Assembly (NCBI GenBank): GCA_009839615.1
Contig: VXPH01000130.1
Location: forward strand, 1 to 42,561
Direction of reading: 5' to 3'
DNA from: Nitrospinota bacterium
Lineage (GTDB): Bacteria; UBA8248
DNA length: 42,561 nt
Position 1 is the stretch's first letter. The number at the start of each line of letters is the position of its first letter. The translations under genes and the position numbers were made by a program. Positions 34,808 through 42,561 of this stretch are shown here, one piece after another. A model generated the notes under the pieces. The model was not told where the DNA came from. It did not search any database and saw only the letters and a program-made list of their open reading frames with translations.

Positions 34808-36199
34808 TTATGTGATGATCTCCGGATCGCCGTCGCCGATCCACCCGATGGCCGTCATCGAGACTTCCGTGCCCGCGACGGGCGAGACTTCTGGTATCTG
34901 AATGGCGGTGAAGGCCGGCCTTCGCTTCGGGAAGTATTTCCTGAACAAGGGTTCGAGCGCCGACAGGTGAGCGATGTTCTGAAGGAACAGCGTCAGGTGC
35001 GTCACTCGGCTCATGTCGGCGTCTGCGGCCTTCATCGCGCCTTCCATCTGATCCAGAACCGCCAGTCCCTGCAAGACCACATTTCTCGTGGCCGGCGAAG
35101 GCGCTTTCGGCAACCTCCTGCGGAGCGCTCCTCTTAACTCGCTTCTTTTGCTGACAGGCTCTCCGTCCCCATTCAGGCCGACGAGGTTCGAGAGGAAGAG
35201 TACCCCCCCTGCGGCGACGCCCAGGCTCATCTGGGCGCCTGCTCCATCCTCCCCGCGAATCACCTCGCGCTTGATCTTGCTTTTATCCATCAGCGCCGTG
35301 GGTTCGATTTCGATTTTCTCCCCCTTGTGGCCGACTTCCGCCACCTGCATGACCGTGAGGGCGGGCGGGTCTTCCGGGAAGAACCGCTCGTGAACCCGGT
35401 GGAAGGTGGGGAAATCGCGCATGTCCCCGAGATATACGGTGAGGTTCAGGATGTTTTCGAGCGAAGACCCCGAACCCTCTAGGTGTTTGCGGATCAGGTC
35501 GTAGACGAACCACGTCTGCGCGGCGATGGGGCCGTTCCTGCTGTCCTCGTGGCTCTGGCCGACGGAGAGGAATCGCCCCCTTTTGGGGATGTCGGGATAG
35601 TTGCGGATGAGGGGAGAGCCGGGTTTCGAGGTATCCGTCGGAATCTGCCCGGCGACGAAAAGATACGGCCCCGCGCCCACGACGTGGGAGAAATGCGCCG
35701 CGGCCGAGTGCGCCTTGGAGCCTTGGTGCGCCATTCTTTTTCCCAGCGTTTTCGCGGCTTCGGGATTCAGGGCGATGGCGTCGATGTTGAAGCGCACGGT
35801 ACGCTCCGGGTCGAACGCGCCCATGCCCACGGCGGTGCTCGGCGTCGGGTCTTTCGGTTCATAGTGGCGCCGGATGCTGTCGAACACCGGGAAAAAGCGC
35901 TTGTCGAGCTGATAGAGGTGGAACCTGAGCAGGTTTTCCAGTCCACCGCCTTTCGCCTGGAGTGTTTCCCCCACGCCCTCGTAGGTGGCGATGGCCTGCG
36001 CCCCGATGGGCGCTTCTATCCTGTCGACCCAGGGGTAGTTCTTCGTCCGCGCGGGTCCTTTCTCCCCGATTTCGGCGTACCTGGTGCAGATGTTCCCCGT
36101 ACCCGGGTGCATCCCCATCCGTCCGCTGAAGAACAGGAAAGGCCCCCCCGAAACGCAGCGGGGCCATTTGGCATGGTCTGAGAAGAATTTTCTGGACAT
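34808..36199 (-). CDS. Triple-domain RidA/YjgF-family protein
   Basis: A single 463-residue chain holding three successive Rid (YjgF/YER057c/UK114) domains, at about 8-145, 166-303 and 322-452. Each repeats the family layout: an opening strand (FLFFSGRMG, LFVAGQIPT, LFLSNLVGL), a helix with LENL/LENIL, a strand such as TVYLGDM, an FFP turn, and a closing strand (PALTVMQV, PAFTAIQI). Ordinary RidA is about 130 residues and forms homotrimers with active sites at the interfaces, so this chain could fold as a one-polypeptide pseudo-trimer. The catalytic Arg105 of RidA is replaced in all three (Ser121, Leu281, Phe431), so imine/enamine deaminase activity is doubtful. Its ATG abuts the stop of the molybdoenzyme gene (TAAATG), implying coupled translation. 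Function unknown. Confidence 0.85.
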   Translation of the reverse strand: MSRKFFSDHAKWPRCVSGGPFLFFSGRMGMHPGTGNICTRYAEIGEKGPARTKNYPWVDRIEAPIGAQAIATYEGVGETLQAKGGGLENLLRFHLYQLDKRFFPVFDSIRRHYEPKDPTPSTAVGMGAFDPERTVRFNIDAIALNPEAAKTLGKRMAHQGSKAHSAAAHFSHVVGAGPYLFVAGQIPTDTSKPGSPLIRNYPDIPKRGRFLSVGQSHEDSRNGPIAAQTWFVYDLIRKHLEGSGSSLENILNLTVYLGDMRDFPTFHRVHERFFPEDPPALTVMQVAEVGHKGEKIEIEPTALMDKSKIKREVIRGEDGAGAQMSLGVAAGGVLFLSNLVGLNGDGEPVSKRSELRGALRRRLPKAPSPATRNVVLQGLAVLDQMEGAMKAADADMSRVTHLTLFLQNIAHLSALEPLFRKYFPKRRPAFTAIQIPEVSPVAGTEVSMTAIGWIGDGDPEIIT

Positions 36200-38527
36200 T
36201 TACGCCTCGATGAAGGATGGGGGTTGAAACGCCGTGATCTCGGGAAGCTCCGCCTCGTAGCGCTCCATCTCCACCAGCGCGCTGTGCGCGCTCGGGCCCT
36301 GGCCGAGGCTGGAGGTTCCCTTGTCGGGCGTCAGTACGTTGGGGTTGCCGTGCTTGTCGAGCGCACCGATTCTCCCGGGCTCCTGCGGGTCGTACCACGC
36401 GCCCGTGGAGAGCTGGATGACGCCGGGCAGCAGCCCTTGGGAGAGGACGGCGCCCGCTAAAATCGCGCCGCGCTCGTTGAAGATTCGAACGACGTCTCCG
36501 CCTCGAATTCCCCGCGCTGCGGCGTCATCGGGATGAATCCACACCGGTTCTCTGCCCCGGATCTTGCTCTTGACGCTGGTGGAGCCGCTGTCCATCTGGC
36601 CGTGGAGCCTCGTGCGCGGCTGGTTCGAGATCAGGTGCAGCGGGAATTTCTTCGCCACCTCGCTCCCCAGCCACTCTACGGGTTCGAGCCAGGCGGGGTG
36701 GGGCGGACAATCGGCGTACCCGAAGCTCTCGATGCGCTCGGAATATATCTCGATCTTTCCCGAAGGCGTCTTGAGCGGGTTGTTCTCGGGGTCTTCCCTG
36801 TAATCGGCCAGGTAGACGTGGGGCGTCTCCGGCGGAGCGACTTCGGTGTGCCCCGTCTCCCAGAAATGCTCGAAGGTGTCGAGAACCACGCCCTGAGCAG
36901 CGGCTCTCTGGCGGGCCTCCTCGTAGACGTGCCGGAGCCATTCCATCTCGCCGCGGTCCTCGGTGAAGGCGCTCTGAAAGCCGAGCCGTTCCGCCAGCTC
37001 TGAGAAGATGTCGAAATCGTGCCGGGCGTCGCCCACCGGTTCGATCACCTTGTGCATGGCGAGAATGAAGCGATCCCTCGAACTCGAACCGATGTCGTTG
37101 CGCTCGAGCGTCGTGGTGGCGGGCAGCACGATGTCCGCATGGCGCGCCGTGGAGGTCCACCAGGGGTCGTGGACGACGATGGTTTCCGGCCGCCGCCACG
37201 CCTTCACCAGCCGGTTCAGGTCCTGATGGTGGTGGAAGGGATTGCCGCCGCACCAGTACACCATACGGATGTCCGGGTAGGTGCGGCGCTCGCCGTTGAA
37301 GTCGTATTCTTCGCCCGGGTGGAGCATCATGTCCGCGATGCGGGCGACGGGGATGAAGCTGCCGGTCGGGTTTTTCCCGAAACCCATTCTGACGGAAGGG
37401 ATGTTCTCACGCGGCTCGCCGCGCCCGCCCATGCTCCCGTAACCGAAGCCGAACCCCCCGCCCGGCAGGCCGATTTGTCCGAGCATGGCGGCGAGCGTGA
37501 CCGTCATCCAGAACGTCTGCTCGCCGTGATCCCCGCGCTGGAGCGACCAGTTCGTGTTGAGCATGGTTCGCGCGCCCGCCATGCGCCGGGCGAGGGTACG
37601 GATGATGTCCGCCCCGATTCCCGTGATGGGGGCCGCCCAGTCCGCGTTCCTTGGTCGGCCGTCGGTTTCGCCCGTCAGATAGGCTTCGAACCTCTCGAAA
37701 CCCACGCAGTAGCGCGCGAGGAACTCCTTATCGTGCAGGTTCTCCTCCCAAAGGGTATGGGCGAGGCTGAGCATGAGCGCCACGTCCGTGTTGGGGCGCA
37801 CGGCGAGCCACTGCGCGTCCAGGAAATCGGGCGCATCGTCTTTCAGGGGGCTTACGTTCACGAATTCCACGCCGTTCGCCTTCGCCCGTTCGAGCCAAAG
37901 CTCCAGGGAGTGTTCTCCCGCGCCGCCGGCGGCCACCTGCGCGTTCTTGACGGGAATGCCGCCGAACATGACGAACAATCCTGAGTCTTGCGCGATGCTG
38001 TCCCACGTCGTGATGTGTCCGGAGCAGGCGACATAGTCCCCCAGAACGTGGGGGAGGATGACGTATCCGGCGGCGATGCTGTAGGTGGTCACCTGATCCG
38101 TAAAGCCGCCATAGCAGTTGAAGAATCTCTTGAGCAGCGTGTTGGCGTGGTGGAAGCGGCCCGCGCTCGCCCAGCCGTAGGAGCCCGCGAAGATGGATTC
38201 GTTGCCGTGTTCGGTCTTGATGCGCTCGATTTCGTCGGCGACCAGGCCGAGGGCCGTCTCCCAGGAGACGGGCACGAAGGGTTCGCCGCCGCGTCCTTCG
38301 GTGCGTTTGCCGGGGCCGTGCTCGAGCCAGCCCGCGCGGATCATGGGCCGGGAGATGCGGGTTTCGTCATAAATGGCGTCCTGGATGGACTCCAGGATGG
38401 GGGATGGCGCCGGATCCTTGGCGAAAGGCTCGAAACCCACCATGCGGCCATCGCGCACAAGCGCCCGGAACGCCCCCCAGTGGGAACTGTGGTGACGTTT
38501 TTCAATTCCGTCTTGCCCGTCGGGCAT
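36200..38527 (-). CDS. Molybdopterin-dependent oxidoreductase, DMSO reductase family (BisC/TorA type)
   Basis: A bis-MGD molybdoenzyme of the single-subunit DMSO/TMAO/biotin-sulfoxide reductase class. The likely Mo ligand is Ser121 in GSYGWASAGRFHH, the pattern of DMSOR, TorA and BisC. MGD-binding segments are NTNWSLQRGDHGEQ, WCGGNPFHHHQDL and the C-terminal domain SNQPRTRLHGQMDSGS. There is no N-terminal Cys cluster and no twin-arginine signal, so it resembles cytoplasmic BisC rather than periplasmic TorA. The start at 38527 (775 residues) is chosen because GGAGGA lies upstream; the track start at 38563 lacks one. It is directly joined to the triple-Rid gene. Cofactor genes moaD and moaE are in the window. 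Substrate unknown (S-oxide, N-oxide or a hydroxylation). Confidence 0.88.
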   Translation of the reverse strand: MPDGQDGIEKRHHSSHWGAFRALVRDGRMVGFEPFAKDPAPSPILESIQDAIYDETRISRPMIRAGWLEHGPGKRTEGRGGEPFVPVSWETALGLVADEIERIKTEHGNESIFAGSYGWASAGRFHHANTLLKRFFNCYGGFTDQVTTYSIAAGYVILPHVLGDYVACSGHITTWDSIAQDSGLFVMFGGIPVKNAQVAAGGAGEHSLELWLERAKANGVEFVNVSPLKDDAPDFLDAQWLAVRPNTDVALMLSLAHTLWEENLHDKEFLARYCVGFERFEAYLTGETDGRPRNADWAAPITGIGADIIRTLARRMAGARTMLNTNWSLQRGDHGEQTFWMTVTLAAMLGQIGLPGGGFGFGYGSMGGRGEPRENIPSVRMGFGKNPTGSFIPVARIADMMLHPGEEYDFNGERRTYPDIRMVYWCGGNPFHHHQDLNRLVKAWRRPETIVVHDPWWTSTARHADIVLPATTTLERNDIGSSSRDRFILAMHKVIEPVGDARHDFDIFSELAERLGFQSAFTEDRGEMEWLRHVYEEARQRAAAQGVVLDTFEHFWETGHTEVAPPETPHVYLADYREDPENNPLKTPSGKIEIYSERIESFGYADCPPHPAWLEPVEWLGSEVAKKFPLHLISNQPRTRLHGQMDSGSTSVKSKIRGREPVWIHPDDAAARGIRGGDVVRIFNERGAILAGAVLSQGLLPGVIQLSTGAWYDPQEPGRIGALDKHGNPNVLTPDKGTSSLGQGPSAHSALVEMERYEAELPEITAFQPPSFIEA

Positions 38528-38720
38528 CAGTTGACTTCCTCCACGTATCCGGGTCGGACTCATGATTTGGCGTGCATTCTGCGCAGTATATCACGTGTGG
38601 GAACCAAGTCCCCCCGCTCTGGCGTTTCGTGCGCCCGAAAGCAGTGACGGGATGATTTTAAGGCGAGAATATGCCATTGTTCCACCTTCTGAGTTCAAGT
38701 TATCTCAATTGGAGGACCTC

Positions 38721-39206
38721 ATGGACCTGCTCACGCGAATGGCCGGTGAAATCGGACAATTGCTGAAGGATAAGGGACAAACGGTCGCCGTTTCGGAAAC
38801 TTCCGCCGGCGGTTTGGTGTCGGCCGCTCTGCTCGCCGTTCCGGGGGCTTCGGCCTACTACATGGGCGGCGGCGTGCTCTACACCTATGATTCGAGGAGC
38901 ATTCTGCTGGGGCTGCCCGAGGACGCCTTCGAGGGAATGCGGCCGAGCACGGAACCCTACGCGGCGAAGCTGGCCGCGGCGATCAAGGACAGGCTGGGCT
39001 CGACTTGGGGCGTGTCCGAAACCGGGGCCGCTGGCCCTTCGGGCAACAGGTACGGGGATGCGCCGGGGCACTCGTGCATGGCGGTTTCCGGCCCGGTGGA
39101 GAAGGTGATGACGCTGGAGACGGGCAGCGCGGACAGGGAAGCGAATATGTGGGCGTTCGCCGAGGCGACGCTCGGTTTGCTCAAAGAGGCAATCGAACAA
39201 AACTAA
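38721..39206 (+). CDS. CinA C-terminal domain family protein (PncC-like)
   Basis: A 161-residue protein of the CinA C-terminal/PncC family, whose active members deamidate nicotinamide mononucleotide. The start at 38721 has GGAGG (38711-38715) 5 bases upstream; the track start at 38562 adds unrelated residues. The fold signatures VSETSAGGLVSAALLAVPGASAYY and SETGAAGPSGNRYG are present. The nucleophile motif ESCTGG of PncC reads ETSAGG here, and the YSNxAK lysine position reads YTYDSR, so the catalytic Ser and Lys appear to be Thr and Arg. Amidohydrolase activity is therefore uncertain. It is divergent from the molybdoenzyme and 19 bases before the AcuI-like gene. Confidence 0.82.
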   Translation: MDLLTRMAGEIGQLLKDKGQTVAVSETSAGGLVSAALLAVPGASAYYMGGGVLYTYDSRSILLGLPEDAFEGMRPSTEPYAAKLAAAIKDRLGSTWGVSETGAAGPSGNRYGDAPGHSCMAVSGPVEKVMTLETGSADREANMWAFAEATLGLLKEAIEQN

Positions 39207-39225
39207 CTTGTGGAGATGATGCGAT

Positions 39226-40212
39226 ATGTTTCGTGCTCTGGTTTTGGAAGAAGCGGACGGGAAGGTCAGTTCATCGATTCAGGAACTTGACGAGGCGAGC
39301 CTGCCGGATGGCGACGTATCGGTTGCGATCGATTATTCCACGCTCAACTACAAGGACGGGATGATACTGGGCGGGATCGGGCGGCTGGTGCGGAATTATC
39401 CCCACGTCGGGGGCATCGATTTCTCGGGCACGGTGGAGGAAAGCACGCACCCCGATTACCGCGCAGGCGACAAGGTGATTCTCACCGGCTGGCGGGTCGG
39501 CGAAGCGCACTGGGGGGGATATGCCCAGAAAGCGCGCGTCAAGGGGGACTGGCTGGTCCATCTGCCGGAGAATATGTCCACCAGACAGGCGATGGCGCTC
39601 GGCACGGCCGGCTTCACGGCCATGCTCTCCGTTCAGGCGCTGGAAGACCACGGGCTGGGCGTGGATGACGGGGAAGTGCTCGTCACGGGCGCCGCGGGCG
39701 GGGTGGGTTCCGTCGCGGTGGCCGTTCTCGCGAACCTGGGCTATTCCGTCACCGCCTCGACGGGCAGGGAGGAGACCCACGGATATCTCGAATCACTCGG
39801 CGCTTCTGAGATTATCGCCCGAGGCGAACTCGCAGAACCCACGAAACGCCCGCTCGAGAGCGAGCGCTGGGCGGGGTGCATCGATTCGGTGGGCGGCACG
39901 ACGCTCGCGCGCCTTCTGACGCAGATGAAGCACCGAAGCTCGGTGGCGGCGGTGGGTCTGGCCGGCGGGAGCGCGCTCGAGACGACGGTGATTCCGTTTC
40001 TCCTGCGCGGCGTGAACCTGCTGGGCATCGATTCCGTCATGTGCCCGTATGAGCCTCGTCAGAAAGCGTGGGCGCGGCTTGCGGAGGAGATGCCGCTGGA
40101 CAAGCTCGAATCCATGATCACCGAAGCGACGCTTTCCGATCTGGCCGGCCTGGCTGGCGATATATTAAAGGGACAGGTGCGGGGCCGCGTGGTCGTCGAC
40201 GTGAACGCCTAG
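39226..40212 (+). CDS. acuI: Zinc-free MDR oxidoreductase, YhdH/AcuI (acrylyl-CoA reductase) family
   Basis: A medium-chain NADPH-dependent reductase of the YhdH/YhfP/AcuI family; AcuI reduces acrylyl-CoA to propionyl-CoA and protects cells from acrylate. Family signatures are STLNYKDGMILGG, GGIDFSGTV, TGWRVGEAHWGGYAQ, ARVKGDWLV, and the nucleotide loop VTGAAGGVGSVAV. The 328-residue length is typical, and no zinc-binding cysteines are present. It follows the CinA-like gene by 19 bases. Its stop codon shares CTAG with the convergent DUF188 gene. Acrylyl-CoA as substrate is a family inference; other enoyl thioesters are possible. Confidence 0.88.
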   Translation: MFRALVLEEADGKVSSSIQELDEASLPDGDVSVAIDYSTLNYKDGMILGGIGRLVRNYPHVGGIDFSGTVEESTHPDYRAGDKVILTGWRVGEAHWGGYAQKARVKGDWLVHLPENMSTRQAMALGTAGFTAMLSVQALEDHGLGVDDGEVLVTGAAGGVGSVAVAVLANLGYSVTASTGREETHGYLESLGASEIIARGELAEPTKRPLESERWAGCIDSVGGTTLARLLTQMKHRSSVAAVGLAGGSALETTVIPFLLRGVNLLGIDSVMCPYEPRQKAWARLAEEMPLDKLESMITEATLSDLAGLAGDILKGQVRGRVVVDVNA

Positions 40213-40661
40213 GCGTTTCTTTTTTTCGTCAACTCGCGGTCCAAGGCCGCCGCGAATTTCTGGCGATCTGCACTAACCATGGGAGGCGGGCCGCCCTGGA
40301 CGAGACCGCCCGAGCGCATATCCATCATGAAGTTTCTCAACGATAGCCGCTCGCCCACGTTTTCCTCGGTATAGACCTCGCCGCGCGGGTCGATGGCCAA
40401 AGCGCCTTTTTCGACCGCCTTCGCCGCGAAGGGGACGTCCGCGGTGATGACGAAATCGCCCGCGTTCAGATTCTCGACGATGTATTCATCGGCAACATCC
40501 GCCCCGCCGGGAACCTGAATCATCGAGACGGAAGGGATATCCGGCGTCCTGAGCTTCATGTTGGCTACCAGAACGGTGGGAATGTCGAGGCGGTCGGCGG
40601 TCTTGTAGAGAATCTCCTTGATATCTTGCGGGCATGCGTCCGCGTCCACCCAGATTTTCAT
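40209..40661 (-). CDS. DUF188 / YaiI-YqxD family protein
   Basis: A 150-residue protein of the conserved UPF0178 (YaiI/YqxD) family, PIN-like in fold and without an assigned function. The N-terminal MKIWVDADACP and the later segments GADVADEYIVEN and FVITADVPFAAKAVEKGA carry the acidic residues expected of a metal site. SLRNFMMDMRSGG is also typical. It is convergent with the AcuI-like gene, overlapping by four bases, and divergent from the GatC/AtzG-like gene. Confidence 0.9.
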   Translation of the reverse strand: MKIWVDADACPQDIKEILYKTADRLDIPTVLVANMKLRTPDIPSVSMIQVPGGADVADEYIVENLNAGDFVITADVPFAAKAVEKGALAIDPRGEVYTEENVGERLSLRNFMMDMRSGGLVQGGPPPMVSADRQKFAAALDRELTKKRNA

Positions 40662-40780
40662 GCGTTTTCCCTCTCATCACCCTTAATCCCGCCGTCTCCT
40701 TTATAGTATGATGCTTTTCTTCGAGATACCCAATACGCTAGGCCAAAGAGGCTGACATTTGCGCGCAGGAGGGGAAATAG

Positions 40781-40996
40781 ATGGCGGAAGCGCAAGAGAA
40801 TCACGAGAAAATAGCGGCGCGAATCGCCGAGATGGCCGCCACCGTCTTCGGCGTTCCGCAGGATGAGTCCGGCCTTAAGACGGCGGATGATTGCGCGGAG
40901 ATGCTCCAGATACTCTCAGGCACACCCGTTGAATCCACCGATGAGCCGTTTCTCCCCCCGTTCGAAAATCTCAAGGCCGATGAGGGTGTGGAATGA
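40781..40996 (+). CDS. Small GatC/AtzG-like protein, probable amidase partner
   Basis: A 71-residue acidic protein with a strong GGAGGGG site 10 bases upstream. Its stop overlaps the next gene's start (ATGA), so it is translated together with the amidase that follows. It has a predicted helix (about 8-24), a second helix (about 33-45) and an extended Pro-rich tail (EPFLPPFENL). This size and layout recall AtzG and GatC, small proteins that wrap around and stabilise amidase partners (AtzE, GatA). No clear sequence motif proves homology; the call rests on size, position and coupling. A TATGAT hexamer at 40707-40712 may be its -10. Confidence 0.6.
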   Translation: MAEAQENHEKIAARIAEMAATVFGVPQDESGLKTADDCAEMLQILSGTPVESTDEPFLPPFENLKADEGVE

Positions 40997-42336
40997 GCGA
41001 ACACTGGCGGCTCTCCTTGAGCGAGGGCATACGCAAGATGGAGGAGAGCGAACTCACCGCGACGGAGTGGGTGCGTTCTTTGCTTTCGCGCATCGACGCT
41101 TGCGAAGAGGGGGTGAAGGCCTGGGTGCAGGTGGACGCGCAAGGCGCGCTCGAGGCGGCGAAGGGGGTGGACGAAGCCCGAAGCGCCGGGGAGGAGCTGG
41201 GTTCTCTGGCGGGCGCGCCGTATGCGGCCAAGGATATTTTCGCCATACAAGGCCTCAAGCTCGAAGCCGGAACGGAGATTTTCGAAGGACAAACGGCCCC
41301 CGAAGACGCCGTTTGCGTGGCGCGCATGAGAAACGCCGGTGCAATCGCCATGGGCAAGGCGGTGACGACGCCTTTCGCGCAGGGCGATCCCTCCATCACC
41401 CGCAACCCCTGGAACGTCGAGCGCAGCCCCGGCGGATCGAGCAGCGGCTCCGCCGCCGCCGTGGGCGCGGGCATGGTTCCCGCCGCGTTCGGCAGCCAGA
41501 CAACGGGCTCTACGCTTCGCCCCGCTGCGTATTGCGGCGTGCCGGGCCTGAAACCCACCTACGGGCGCATTCCCAGAACGGGCGTCGTCGACGTATCGTG
41601 GAATTTCGATCATCTGGGAATCATCGCGCGCACGGTCGAGGATATCGCCAAGATCCTCGAAGTGGCGGCAGGCCCCGACGGCGCGGATCACAGCGCCGTG
41701 AACGCCCCGCCGCCCGCCGTGAACAATACGCCCCGCAGGCCTGAAAAAATCGCGTATCTCAAGCACCTGCTCCCTCTCGCCAGCGAGGAGGTCGTCGATT
41801 GGACCGAGGAGGCCGTATCTCAAATAAAATCAAAGGGCGTCGACGTTCAAGAGGTGGAACTGCCTTTGAGCATGGATGAGATAAACGCGGCGCATTTCAT
41901 CGCCCGGTGCGTGGATTCCGCCGCTTGCCATCAGGACTTGTACGAGGCGTACAAGGACGAACTACCGCCTTACGTGCGAAGAAGCATGACGATCGGATAC
42001 ATGGCGCCCGCCGTCCACTACGTGAAGGCGATGCGCGTTCGCGCGAGTTTTATTCGGAAAATGGACGATCTGATGAACCGCTACGATTTGTTCGCCCTAC
42101 CCAGCTTCGACGCGGGGCCGCCGCCGTGGGAGGAGTCCACGGGAGGGCCTGCCTTTTTGCAGCCGCTCACCTTTTCGGGACAGCCCGCGATCACGCTTCC
42201 TCTTGGCAGGGGAGACATGAACCTCCCCCTGGGTATCCAGTTCGGGGCGGTGCGCTGCGGGGAGGAGAAGCTGCTCGCGATGGCGCGGTGGTTCGAGGAG
42301 GAGATGGGCTGGCGGGCGGCGTTTCCCGAATTTTAG
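40993..42336 (+). CDS. Amidase (amidase-signature family), probably paired with the upstream small protein
   Basis: A 447-residue Ser-cisSer-Lys hydrolase. Lys80 (YAAKDIFA), Ser149 (PGGSSSGSA) and nucleophile Ser173 (QTTGSTLRPA) form the triad. It shares the GSQTxGSTxRPAxxCG sub-pattern with the amidase at 32458, so the two are closer to each other than to the allophanate-hydrolase-like one. It starts inside the stop of the 71-residue gene, like AtzG-AtzE or GatC-GatA pairs, and is followed by an amidohydrolase. Possible substrates are carbamoyl or N-acyl compounds; not determinable here. Confidence 0.9.
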   Translation: MSEHWRLSLSEGIRKMEESELTATEWVRSLLSRIDACEEGVKAWVQVDAQGALEAAKGVDEARSAGEELGSLAGAPYAAKDIFAIQGLKLEAGTEIFEGQTAPEDAVCVARMRNAGAIAMGKAVTTPFAQGDPSITRNPWNVERSPGGSSSGSAAAVGAGMVPAAFGSQTTGSTLRPAAYCGVPGLKPTYGRIPRTGVVDVSWNFDHLGIIARTVEDIAKILEVAAGPDGADHSAVNAPPPAVNNTPRRPEKIAYLKHLLPLASEEVVDWTEEAVSQIKSKGVDVQEVELPLSMDEINAAHFIARCVDSAACHQDLYEAYKDELPPYVRRSMTIGYMAPAVHYVKAMRVRASFIRKMDDLMNRYDLFALPSFDAGPPPWEESTGGPAFLQPLTFSGQPAITLPLGRGDMNLPLGIQFGAVRCGEEKLLAMARWFEEEMGWRAAFPEF

Positions 42337-42379
42337 AATGGAATGAATCTTTTGAGTTCATGACGCAGAGGGGCCTGAA

Positions 42380-42561
42380 ATGAACGAGACGGGAGTTGAA
42401 ACGGCGGTGGAAGAAACGACGGAGGCGGTGAAACTCAAGATCATCGACGCGGACATCCATCCGCGCATGAACGGGATGCACCGGATGCTTCCTTTGGGGA
42501 GGGATGATTGGCGAAGCCCCTTGGGCGTGGCGCCGCTCGGGTCCGCCTGGGCCCCCACCCC
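42380..42561 (+). CDS. Amidohydrolase family protein, N-terminus only (runs off the right edge)
   Basis: An open frame of 60 codons from ATG 42380, preceded by GAGGGG, running to the window end without a stop; it is not in the ORF track. After a 20-residue acidic lead it reads KLKIIDADIHPRMNGM. The D-x-H pair of this segment is the first metal-binding motif of the amidohydrolase_2 (ACMSD-like) family, which hydrolyses or decarboxylates aromatic and heterocyclic acids. The gene continues the amidase operon, 43 bases after it. Family placement rests on this motif only. Confidence 0.65.
   Translation, partial: MNETGVETAVEETTEAVKLKIIDADIHPRMNGMHRMLPLGRDDWRSPLGVAPLGSAWAPT

Overview
The window is GC-rich, densely coded bacterial chromosome with short intergenic gaps, strong GGAGG-type ribosome sites and many ATGA or TGATG stop/start overlaps. 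No rRNA, phage, transposase or CRISPR is visible. The gene set (LivFGHM transport, leuCDB-asd, MidA, Gfo/Idh/MocA dehydrogenases, amidases, a probable selenoprotein) would suit a free-living Gram-negative heterotroph of a deltaproteobacteria-like or Tectomicrobia/Rokubacteria-like lineage. That placement is a guess from gene content; no taxonomic marker settles it.

Layout. 1-91: the N-terminus of a lipoprotein leaving the left edge on the minus strand. 221-4478: a secreted peroxiredoxin-like gene broken by an in-frame UGA that sits where the catalytic Cys should be (read here as selenocysteine), then PBP4 (dacB) and recJ. 4475-6479: midA on minus, then moaD-moaE. 6661-14204: a branched-chain-amino-acid-type ABC importer with three tandem paralogous binding proteins followed by livH, livM, livG and livF. 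14380-23766: a compact biosynthetic run trpF-trpB-trpA-leuC-leuD-leuB-asd-mtnP-hemL followed by an ftsB-like gene. 23873-23949: an initiator tRNA-fMet with its own promoter and terminator. 24046-42561: an accessory catabolic region with two Gfo/Idh/MocA dehydrogenases, trmL, a class III aminotransferase, an acyl-CoA ligase, three Ser-Ser-Lys amidases (one allophanate-hydrolase-like), two beta-hydroxyacid dehydrogenases, a single-chain triple-Rid protein coupled to a BisC/TorA-type molybdoenzyme, a CinA-like protein, an AcuI/YhdH reductase, a DUF188 protein, a small GatC/AtzG-like protein and the start of an amidohydrolase.

How the parts fit. The Liv system imports amino acids or amides; a terminator and a new promoter split it so that SBP1-SBP2 and SBP3-livHMGF can be expressed separately. 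MoaD/MoaE make the dithiolene of molybdopterin, which the BisC-like enzyme would use. The right half looks built to degrade amide- or carbamoyl-containing compounds: ligase, amidases, hydroxyacid dehydrogenases and an amidohydrolase. The substrates cannot be read from sequence alone.

Most notable: the UxxC peroxiredoxin with a bSECIS-like hairpin; MoaD ending in GGCA instead of GG; the triple-Rid protein joined TAA-ATG to a molybdoenzyme gene; a 71-residue GatC/AtzG-like gene overlapping an amidase; a 271-bp identical tract between two binding-protein paralogues; and an initiator tRNA with U1 facing U72.
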